Origin: Bacillota bacterium
GTDB lineage: Bacteria; Bacillota; Clostridia; Acetivibrionales; DSM-1351
Direction: 5' to 3'
Assembly: GCA_023436515.1 (NCBI GenBank)
Contig: JAEZIV010000159.1
Location: 1-8,637 of the forward strand
DNA: 8,637 bases
The notes beneath the pieces were generated by a model. It was not told the origin of the DNA, did no database searches, and was given only the letters and a program-made list of their open reading frames with translations. This document shows positions 1 through 4,915 of this stretch, one piece after another. Each line of letters begins with the position of its first letter. Positions within the stretch are counted from its first letter, which is position 1. A program made the position numbers and the translations under genes.

Positions 1-1069
1 CGGCAGGCACATGGAGCCCGCTTTGTGCCATTATGGATAGGAGTCCCGCAGTTTTTAAGGCTACTGTTTTTCCGCCGGTATTTGGCCCGGTTATGATTAC
101 ACCATTTATGCGGTTTCCAATCTCAAAATCCAATGGAACACAGGTGCTCTGATTCAATAGTGGGTGTCGTCCTGATTTTATAACAATTCTGCGCTCCAAC
201 GTTATATTTGCAGGGTTTGCTTTCATTCTTACAGATAGCTTAGCTTTTGCAAAGACAATATCCAGTATTTCCATAGCATCCATATTCAGCTTCAGCAGAG
301 GTAAATGCTCCTCCACAAGCGCAGTCAGTGTATACAGAATCTTTCTTATCTCATTATCTTCCTCTATCCGGAGCACCGATATCTCAGATTGTAGCTTTTG
401 TACTACCGTAGGCTCAATAAAAACTGTCCCCCCGGTTGTTGACATATCTATCACAGTTCCACTGACAAGACTTCTATATTCTCTTTTGACAGGTAGGACA
501 TAATGTCCATTTCTAATCGATACAAAGCTATCGGCAAACCACTCCTTTTTGTTTCTCAATAAGCTTTCCAGCTTTGTTTTTATTTGGCTTCCGCTGCTTT
601 CAAGCTTTCTTCTTATATCCCTTAGCTTAGGTGAAGCAGCATCATCCACACTTCCGTTCCTGATTGCACCATCAATTTCTTCATATAAGTCAGCCATTTC
701 ATTAATTGTATTACCATAACAGGCTATTTCACAATCCAATGCCTCTGCTCTTTTAAGATAAGCCTTCATTCGTTTGCAGGAGGAGAGAAACTGAGCCACA
801 AGCATCAGCTGCTCAGGTAGCAGCATGGCACCCTTTGAACAGAGCTCAAGGCTTTTATCCAGCTCACTCATGCTTGAGAGAGGTGGTGTTCCAAGACTTT
901 CAAGTATACGTTTGGCATCAGAGGTCTCCTTCATTTTATGCTTACACTCAGCTTCTGACATGTATGGCTTGAGGTTTGAAAGCATGTGCTTCGCCCTATC
1001 AGATAACGACAACTCACAAAGCATATCGGTTACTTTATTAAACTCTAAAATATCAAAATAATTTTTCAT
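1..1069 (-). CDS. MutS2-family ATPase, N-terminal part (cut by the window edge)
   Basis: The reading frame is open from an ATG at 1069 to the left edge, giving 356 codons with no stop. It starts about six bases after an AGGAG ribosome binding site. The N-terminus (MKNYFDILEFNKV) has the MutS2 family look, followed by a long helical core/lever region (about residues 20-290), a GRHPLL element near 300-305 and the MutS-type Walker A GPNTGGKT at 328-335. Walker B, the dimer interface and any C-terminal Smr nuclease domain lie outside the window. MutS2 proteins lack the mismatch-recognition domain of MutS. In Bacillus subtilis MutS2 binds collided ribosomes and promotes their rescue, while other MutS2 proteins were described as suppressors of recombination. 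The sequence seems divergent from typical MutS2, so a second, Smr-less paralogue is possible. The only promoters seen upstream lie beyond a structured leader (1104-1605), so expression probably depends on reading through it. Confidence 0.88.
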   Translation of the reverse strand, partial: MKNYFDILEFNKVTDMLCELSLSDRAKHMLSNLKPYMSEAECKHKMKETSDAKRILESLGTPPLSSMSELDKSLELCSKGAMLLPEQLMLVAQFLSSCKRMKAYLKRAEALDCEIACYGNTINEMADLYEEIDGAIRNGSVDDAASPKLRDIRRKLESSGSQIKTKLESLLRNKKEWFADSFVSIRNGHYVLPVKREYRSLVSGTVIDMSTTGGTVFIEPTVVQKLQSEISVLRIEEDNEIRKILYTLTALVEEHLPLLKLNMDAMEILDIVFAKAKLSVRMKANPANITLERRIVIKSGRHPLLNQSTCVPLDFEIGNRINGVIITGPNTGGKTVALKTAGLLSIMAQSGLHVPA

Positions 1070-1103
1070 TTTTATCTCCTATTCAAAATAAGCAATTAAT
1101 AAT

Positions 1104-1174
1104 AAAAAACCCACTTAAAGTGACTCTGCTAAAGCCGGGACTGTTCTCCCTGTGGCAGATAACTTCGGTGGGTT
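1104..1174 (-). terminator. Terminator-like 3' stem of the candidate ncRNA
   Basis: The 7-bp helix AACCCAC/GUGGGUU (1168-1174 with 1108-1114) ends in six U at 1109-1104, then AUU. A small local hairpin, CACU-UUA-AGUG, forms the 3' side just before. The closing stem spans a branched interior, so this is not a simple hairpin terminator. It may work as the 3' end of the ncRNA or as a conditional terminator about 35 nt before the mutS2-like start codon. Confidence 0.45.
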
Positions 1175-1320
1175 GACTTAAATACCGTACTATCAGGAAG
1201 TAATAATGCTCAGTTGCATTATTACAACGGTTTGATAGGATAGGAGCTCGCCCATGCCGGGCGAACAAAAAGCGTGATCAGGACAAACCCGTCACGCTTA
1301 TAAGCCAATTATTAAGTTCC
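1104..1320 (-). ncRNA. Candidate structured noncoding RNA (about 215 nt), possibly raiA-motif-like
   Basis: Read on the minus strand, this stretch folds into strong hairpins. These are an 8-bp stem at 1270-1299, an 8-bp stem with loop GGCAU at 1246-1266, and a perfect 10-bp stem with a 6-nt loop at 1200-1225. The last is enclosed by a 6-bp helix (1190-1195 with 1233-1238). A 3' domain is closed by AACCCAC (1168-1174) pairing with GUGGGUU (1108-1114), directly followed by six U. Two crossing pairings are possible: the 1270-1299 loop (1284-1289) with 1229-1234, and 1184-1188 with 1227-1231. A -10 box sits at the right distance for a start near 1320. GC-rich helices in otherwise AT-rich intergenic DNA argue for selection. 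I do not recognise T-box, cobalamin, TPP, SAM, c-di-GMP, RNase P or tmRNA signatures. The size, terminator-like 3' end, possible pseudoknots and clostridial host bring the raiA motif to mind, but this is a guess. It could instead be a leader controlling the mutS2-like gene. Confidence 0.6.
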
Positions 1321-1326
1321 GGTTAT

Positions 1327-1357
1327 AGTATAATTCTCAAGCCTAAATAAAGCTCAA
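1327..1357 (-). promoter_or_regulatory. Probable promoter of the candidate ncRNA
   Basis: A good -10 box TATACT (1332-1327) is preceded by TTGAGC (1357-1352), a 4-of-6 match to the -35 consensus with a long 19-nt spacer. The predicted start is near G1320, at the 5' edge of the structured region. The weak spacing lowers confidence. Confidence 0.4.
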
Positions 1358-1371
1358 AAATCCCGGTCCGG

Positions 1372-1396
1372 AAAAAAATCAATGCGAAGCATATCT
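1372..1396 (-). terminator. Weak intrinsic terminator in the leader
   Basis: A short hairpin AUGC-UUC-GCAU (1392-1382) can be extended by AGAU/AUUU across a 2-nt bulge. It runs into seven consecutive U (1378-1372). The 5' side of the stem overlaps a segment complementary to the leader peptide reading frame, as expected for an attenuator. The stem is AT-rich and short, so termination strength is uncertain. Confidence 0.35.
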
Positions 1397-1509
1397 GTAA
1401 CGTACAAAGGTACGTAAAGCAGGTGTCACGATGATACTAGGTATCATCAAATTAGGTACACTAAAATAAGGTTATCTATAAAAACACTATTTTATGAACC
1501 TACAACTAT

Positions 1510-1545
1510 TTAGTTGTTTACCACCTTTACAGATAGGGCAGACAT
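1510..1545 (-). CDS. Leader peptide MSALSVKVVNN (11 residues)
   Basis: An ATG at 1545 follows a near-ideal ribosome binding site TTGGAGG (1559-1553) with seven bases between, and begins about 25 nt after the predicted transcription start. The frame is eleven codons long and ends with TAA at 1510, which lies inside the first leader hairpin (1517-1502). No known arrest motif is evident. Codons 4-7 lie in the segment that can pair with the terminator-proximal RNA at 1392-1400, so a translating or stalled ribosome would change folding. The strong ribosome binding site on such a short frame, close to a strong promoter, is the main support for real translation. Confidence 0.5.
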   Translation of the reverse strand: MSALSVKVVNN

Positions 1546-1576
1546 CAAATTTCCTCCAATTCAAAAATTTGATTTC

Positions 1577-1605
1577 ATAATAGCATATGGTTAAATTGCT
1601 GTCAA
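1577..1605 (-). promoter_or_regulatory. Strong sigma-A promoter of the leader
   Basis: A consensus -35 TTGACA (1605-1600), a 17-nt spacer and TATTAT (1582-1577) predict transcription from about A1570. It begins some 25 bases after the DUF4349 stop codon and points towards the leader peptide, the structured RNA and the mutS2-like gene. Confidence 0.8.
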
Positions 1606-1629
1606 GATTCTTGGTCATTATTTGGCTGT

Positions 1630-2703
1630 TCATTTTGAGTCATTTTGAGTCTCGTTCTGAGCTTCCATGCTTTGCTTTTCAGCAGTGGTATCCTTCATTA
1701 TCTCAGGAACAATAAATGTTCTTTTAGACTCCCGAACTTTTGGATACTTTTTTCTATAAATTCTATATGCAATATACAGAATTGCGGCTATAGGCAGCAA
1801 TACGGGTATTGCTGCAGCGAGGAATACCAGTGTATCCTGAATAACCTCCCACATTCCTAACACACTATTTTTAAAGCCTGTGTAAATTCTGTGAAAAAGT
1901 CCGTCATTTTCCTTTGGTTGTATAGGCTTAATCTGCTCAACCTCATTTATGTTAACAGTCAAGGTTGAATACTCTACCAGTGAATCCCACTTTCTTAATG
2001 TACCGGTAAGGTTTTCAATGTCATAATTTACTTCCTGAAGCTCCTTTTCAAGCTTAAGTATATCATCCATCTTTACTGCTTTTTGGAGTAGCTCTAACAG
2101 TCTATCCTGCCGAATAGTGAGGGACTTCAATCTAGCCTCGGTATCAAAGTAATGCTCGGTAACATCCTCTCCGGTTGACTGTTCAAATACAACTGTTCCA
2201 AACTGCCTTAAATCAACAATGGCTTGATTGTACCTAATCTTTGGTACTCTGAAAATATATACAGCATTCTTGAGACCTTCGTAGCCTATTCTTCCCCCTT
2301 TAACCGATGAATTCTGCTGATAGGCTCCAATAGATGCCATGTATTTTGTGATATCGGTTCTGGTTTTTTCAAAATCCAGAGTTTCAAAATCTACCTGCCC
2401 GTTGTATATTATCTTTTGGTTAACGCCGGCCTGAGGATTGGTAAGTAAAAGCTGACCGTCAGAATTACTGCCTGGTTTATCAGCAGCCGTTGCATTCACT
2501 TCTCTGGGCGCTTCCTCTGGACCTGTGTCACCATTTAGTTCATAATTCGTTACACCCTTTTCAACTGACTTACTAAAGGCGACGGTAACCTCCTGATCTC
2601 CAGCCATAGATGCAGCTGATGAATCCTTTGAGCTTGCGCCGCACCCCGCCAGTGAAATTGCCAGTATCATAACTGCCAGCCATAAGGATAACTTTTTTAA
2701 CAT
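1630..2703 (-). CDS. DUF4349 domain membrane-anchored lipoprotein
   Basis: This 357-residue protein has a lipoprotein signal: MLKK, a hydrophobic stretch to about residue 19, and lipobox LAGC with the lipidated Cys at 21. A low-complexity Ser/Ala/acidic linker runs to about 90. The DUF4349 region spans roughly 95-300 and contains a heptad-rich segment (about 195-240, RLLELLQKAVKMDDILKLEKELQEV) typical of the family. A transmembrane helix at about 291-315 is followed by a basic RIYRKKYPK stretch and a short cytoplasmic tail. The protein would therefore be tethered to the outer face of the membrane at both ends of its extracellular part. The family's function is not established; members occur widely in Firmicutes and other bacteria as predicted lipoproteins. 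The ATG at 2703 follows the ribosome binding site AAGGGGG. It appears to be a single-gene unit, and no clear terminator separates it from the leader promoter downstream. Confidence 0.88.
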   Translation of the reverse strand: MLKKLSLWLAVMILAISLAGCGASSKDSSAASMAGDQEVTVAFSKSVEKGVTNYELNGDTGPEEAPREVNATAADKPGSNSDGQLLLTNPQAGVNQKIIYNGQVDFETLDFEKTRTDITKYMASIGAYQQNSSVKGGRIGYEGLKNAVYIFRVPKIRYNQAIVDLRQFGTVVFEQSTGEDVTEHYFDTEARLKSLTIRQDRLLELLQKAVKMDDILKLEKELQEVNYDIENLTGTLRKWDSLVEYSTLTVNINEVEQIKPIQPKENDGLFHRIYTGFKNSVLGMWEVIQDTLVFLAAAIPVLLPIAAILYIAYRIYRKKYPKVRESKRTFIVPEIMKDTTAEKQSMEAQNETQNDSK

Positions 2704-2718
2704 ATTTAATTCCCCCTT

Positions 2719-2743
2719 AACAAATTTTTTTATCTGATTTGTT
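2719..2743. repeat. Inverted repeat in the DUF4349 leader
   Basis: AACAAAT and ATTTGTT form a perfect 7-bp inverted repeat with an 11-base spacer, placed between the possible -10 box and the ribosome binding site of the DUF4349 gene. It could be an operator or an RNA hairpin. Chance is possible in such AT-rich DNA. Confidence 0.35.
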
Positions 2744-2751
2744 AGACGTTA

Positions 2752-2780
2752 ATTATATATTAAATGTTTCAAATTTGGAA
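2752..2780 (-). promoter_or_regulatory. Possible promoter of the DUF4349 gene
   Basis: A perfect -10 TATAAT (2757-2752) lies 17 bases from TTCCAA (2780-2775), which matches only half of the -35 consensus. The start would be near 2745, about 42 bases before the ATG. The rest of the 2704-2950 gap holds no other feature I can support. Confidence 0.35.
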
Positions 2781-2950
2781 TAAATAAGAATATATCCTAA
2801 ATTTCTAATGAATCTATCACATTTAGTAAAGGTCATTATTTTGACAGGTTTTAAGAAATATATACCACAATTGTATGTGATAACTATGTATAATATTTAG
2901 ACTTATATTGCTCTATTTTCACATAAATAAACGCCCATATCTGGCGCATA

Positions 2951-2987
2951 GTAAAAAAGTATAAGCTATCAGCTTATACTTTTTTTG
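2951..2987. terminator. Strong terminator after tRNA-His, symmetrical
   Basis: A perfect 10-bp stem AGTATAAGCT/AGCTTATACT (2958-2967 with 2971-2980) has a 3-base loop. It is flanked by an A-run on the left and a T-run on the right, so it can end transcription on either strand. Its main role is to end the minus-strand tRNA-His transcript, whose CCA end is four bases away from the T-run side. Confidence 0.88.
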
Positions 2988-2990
2988 TTA

Positions 2991-3068
<78 letters not shown>

Positions 3069-3098
3069 ATATATCAAGTCCCGTAAGACACATTTGAT

Positions 3099-3127
3099 AT
3101 TTTACGGTACAAACCCTGTTTTGTCAA
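3099..3127 (-). promoter_or_regulatory. Promoter of tRNA-His
   Basis: A consensus -35 TTGACA (3127-3122), a 17-nt spacer and -10 TAAAAT (3104-3099) give a start near 3092, about 24 bases before the mature tRNA. Just upstream is a tandem direct repeat CCAAAATAAT (3155-3164 and 3166-3175) with an 11-bp period. Together with the zinc-ribbon promoter this accounts for the gap between 3069 and 3380. Confidence 0.85.
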
Positions 3128-3241
3128 TAGCTTTTAATATAAATTTTATTTATGCCAAAATAATACCAAAATAATGTTGGGCACCTACTAATATATCTTT
3201 AAGTCACTATTCTTATAATATTTCCAGAATTAACAAATTCC

Positions 3242-3270
3242 TTGCCAATTATTTGTGCCAATAGTATAAT
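3242..3270 (+). promoter_or_regulatory. Promoter of the zinc-ribbon gene
   Basis: TTGCCA (3242-3247), a 17-nt spacer and a perfect TATAAT (3265-3270) predict a start near 3277 and an untranslated leader of about 104 nt. That is long for a 58-codon gene. A weaker overlapping alternative is TTGTAC-17-TAATGT at 3305-3333. Confidence 0.7.
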
Positions 3271-3380
3271 ATAATTGCTTAGGCTTATAATTTCTTATTC
3301 TAATTTGTACAATCCTTTTTCGTTCCGTAATGTTTAAGGTTTTATATGCTCGGCAATATAATTTTTTTGGAGGTACGTCC

Positions 3381-3557
3381 ATGCAAGACAAAACTCTTAC
3401 TTGTAAAGATTGCGGCGCTACATTTACTTTTACGGTTGGCGAGCAACAATTCTATGCGGAAAAAGGATTTACAAACGAGCCAGCAAGATGCCCAGACTGC
3501 AGAAAAGCCAAGAAATCATCACAGAAAAGTTTTAACAACGGATTCGCTAGAAGATAA
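3381..3557 (+). CDS. Small zinc-ribbon domain protein
   Basis: This 58-residue protein carries two CxxC knuckles, Cys8/Cys11 (CKDC) and Cys37/Cys40 (CPDC), which would bind one zinc ion. Between them is the conserved block FTFTVGEQQFYAEKGF followed by NEPARC. This is the pattern of the probable zinc-ribbon family (Pfam zf-trcl) common in Clostridia and other Firmicutes. The tail after residue 41 is basic and Lys/Ser/Asn/Arg-rich, which could contact nucleic acid. The cellular role is unknown. I chose the ATG at 3381 because GGAGG lies seven bases upstream. An in-frame ATG at 3330 has no ribosome binding site and would add 17 residues of untypical sequence. It is a monocistronic unit with its own promoter, a long leader and a strong terminator, divergent from tRNA-His. 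Confidence 0.88.
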   Translation: MQDKTLTCKDCGATFTFTVGEQQFYAEKGFTNEPARCPDCRKAKKSSQKSFNNGFARR

Positions 3558-3581
3558 TTTACTTATGTAAATGTAACAATT

Positions 3582-3614
3582 AACCCCTGGTTTCAACCAG
3601 GGGTTTTTGTTTTT
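3582..3614 (+). terminator. Strong terminator of the zinc-ribbon gene
   Basis: A near-perfect GC-rich stem AACCCCTGG/CCAGGGGTT (about 9 bp, small TTTCAA loop) is followed by TTTTTGTTTTT. On the minus strand the same hairpin lies about 20 bases after the galM stop codon but lacks a T-run, so it would stop galM transcripts poorly. Confidence 0.92.
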
Positions 3615-3635
3615 GTCCAGGAATAATGGTACAAG

Positions 3636-4691
3636 TTATTTGGTTGTAAACTTATAAATAGTGGTATGATGATACTCTTCTCCCGCCTTCAGCACAGGAG
3701 ACGGAAAATGCTTGTGCTTCATGGCATTCGGGAAAAACTGAGTTTCAAGACAGAGACCTGTTCTTCTGCCGTATACAGCCTCTTCCTTACCCTTCAGGTT
3801 ACCCAGGAAATTCCCTGAATAAAACTGAACTCCCGGCTTTGTCGTAAACACCTGCATTAGTCGTCCACTCTGGGGCTCGTACAGTTCGCAAGCTATATTC
3901 TTTAAATTACCCTTTGTGTTAAGGACCCAATTGTGATCGTAACCCTTACCATTTATTATCTGCTCATGGCTACTGTTAATATCTTCTGCAAAGGACCTGA
4001 GGGAGGTAAAATCCATTACTGTTCCACTTACCTTCTGAACTTCACCGGTTGGAATACCCTCATTGTTTATAGGTGTGTAACTCTCCGCATTAATGTATAG
4101 CTGATGCTTTAAAACATCCCCGGAGGCATGTCCTGAAAGATTGAAATAAGCATGGTTTGTGAGATTAATTACAGTATCCTTATCGGAAACTGCTTTATAA
4201 TCAATAATTAGTTCATTATCCTCGGTCAAGCTATACTCCACCATCACATCCAGATTACCGGGATAGTTCTCCTCCCCATCAGGGCTTGTATGTATCAGTA
4301 CCAGCTTCTCATTGCCATTTTCAGTCATAACATCTGACTTCCAGGCTACATTGTGAAAGCCGACAGTTCCACCGTGCAAGTGGTTTTTTCCATCATTTTT
4401 TACAAGCTCATAAACCTTACCGTTAAGCTCAAACTTTGCATCCTCAAGTCTGTTGGCATGTCTTCCTATAAGTGCCCCCAAATATCCCGGATTTTCTATA
4501 TACTGATCGAGGTTTCTATAGCCCAGTGTCACATCCGCAAAATTCCCGTTCTTATCAGGAACATTTATTGCAACAATAATTCCACCAAAATTTGTTATGT
4601 CAACGGATACCTTATTGGAATTTACTAATGTAAAAATATCCACCTCTGTTCCGTCCGGTAATACTCCAAAGTTGCTTTTAATAATACTCAC
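3636..4691 (-). CDS. galM: Aldose 1-epimerase (galactose mutarotase)
   Basis: GalM interconverts the alpha and beta anomers of glucose and galactose in the cytoplasm, feeding the Leloir pathway or glycolysis. The 351-residue length and full beta-sandwich pattern are typical. By comparison with lactococcal GalM, the sugar-binding and catalytic residues are present: Arg77 (IGRHANR), His106 (NHLHGG, catalytic acid), His180 (NHAYFNL), Asp252 (GYDHNW) and Glu316 (CLETQ, catalytic base). The start is GTG at 4691, eight bases after GGAGG; no ATG is nearer to that ribosome binding site. It has its own promoter and is not next to other gal genes, so a general role in sugar uptake, for example from plant polysaccharides, seems as likely as a dedicated galactose operon. 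Confidence 0.95.
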   Translation of the reverse strand: MSIIKSNFGVLPDGTEVDIFTLVNSNKVSVDITNFGGIIVAINVPDKNGNFADVTLGYRNLDQYIENPGYLGALIGRHANRLEDAKFELNGKVYELVKNDGKNHLHGGTVGFHNVAWKSDVMTENGNEKLVLIHTSPDGEENYPGNLDVMVEYSLTEDNELIIDYKAVSDKDTVINLTNHAYFNLSGHASGDVLKHQLYINAESYTPINNEGIPTGEVQKVSGTVMDFTSLRSFAEDINSSHEQIINGKGYDHNWVLNTKGNLKNIACELYEPQSGRLMQVFTTKPGVQFYSGNFLGNLKGKEEAVYGRRTGLCLETQFFPNAMKHKHFPSPVLKAGEEYHHTTIYKFTTK

Positions 4692-4761
4692 TGTTTTTTC
4701 CTCCCAACCTAATAATTTATTGGATAACTAATATCCCGAAATATCGGATTCCATATAATAT

Positions 4762-4790
4762 ATAATAATTGAATAAACAACACATGTAAA
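4762..4790 (-). promoter_or_regulatory. Promoter of galM
   Basis: TTTACA (4790-4785), a 17-nt spacer and TATTAT (4767-4762) place the start near 4755, about 64 bases before the GTG start. The leader contains a small imperfect hairpin around CCGATATTTCGG (about 4738-4750). Confidence 0.65.
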
Positions 4791-4793
4791 GTA

Positions 4794-4807
4794 TACCCAG
4801 TCGGGTA
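4794..4807. repeat. Inverted repeat just upstream of the galM -35 box
   Basis: TACCC-AGTC-GGGTA is a perfect 5-bp inverted repeat, GC-rich in a very AT-rich gap, ending four bases from the -35 hexamer. The position suits an activator or repressor site. It is short and seen once, so this is a weak call. Confidence 0.3.
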
Positions 4808-4861
4808 AAATAATGAGTTGATATGAAAATTAATTATTGTTAAATAAATACTTATGTAACT

Positions 4862-4908
4862 TTAAATAAATGATATTGAGCTCTCCCTTTGAAAAAGAAC
4901 TCAATACC
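4862..4908 (-). terminator. Terminator of the ABC exporter operon
   Basis: A long stem of 12 pairs (4908-4897 with 4883-4872, including two G-U pairs) and a 13-nt loop begins eight bases after the stop codon of the second exporter gene. It is followed by a moderately U-rich AUUUAUUU tail. The broken U-tract suggests some read-through towards galM, although galM has its own promoter. Confidence 0.7.
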
Positions 4909-4915
4909 TTTAAAT

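Larger units (their letters stand above)
1372..1570 (-). promoter_or_regulatory. Putative translation-sensing attenuator leader
   Basis: From the predicted start near 1570 the RNA contains a leader peptide frame and successive hairpins at 1517-1502 (6 bp, overlapping the leader stop), 1500-1470 (GGUU/AACC plus AUAAAA/UUUUAU), 1448-1430 (perfect 8 bp, loop CUA) and 1415-1400 (6 bp, loop CUUU). A small hairpin and a U-run follow. The leader-peptide segment UAUCUGUAA (1535-1527) is exactly complementary to UUACAGAUA (1400-1392), and the adjacent AAAGGU can pair with ACCUUU just inside. This competing pairing takes the 5' arm of the terminator-like hairpin, so ribosome occupancy of the leader frame could switch between folds. 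The layout resembles leaders of antibiotic-responsive genes such as ABC-F, erm and bmrCD. Function here is inferred. Confidence 0.5.

Noticed and set aside
825..1061. Plus-strand frame of 78 codons
   Set aside because: It is antisense to the MutS2-like coding region, has no ribosome binding site and no recognisable product.
1083..1268. 61-codon minus-strand frame between the leader and the mutS2-like gene
   Set aside because: It lies wholly inside the structured RNA, has no ribosome binding site, and its translation looks like no protein family; hairpin complementarity explains the sequence better.
1070..1320. T-box, cobalamin, TPP or c-di-GMP riboswitch
   Set aside because: None of the diagnostic conserved boxes of these classes could be found on the minus strand.
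3155..3175. Tandem repeat CCAAAATAAT, considered as a CRISPR or integration repeat
   Set aside because: There are only two copies with an 11-bp period and no spacer structure; more likely simple AT-rich drift or at most a minor promoter element.
3330..3557. Longer start (ATG at 3330) for the zinc-ribbon protein
   Set aside because: It has no ribosome binding site, adds residues unlike the family, and lies in the predicted leader; the ATG at 3381 has GGAGG at ideal spacing.
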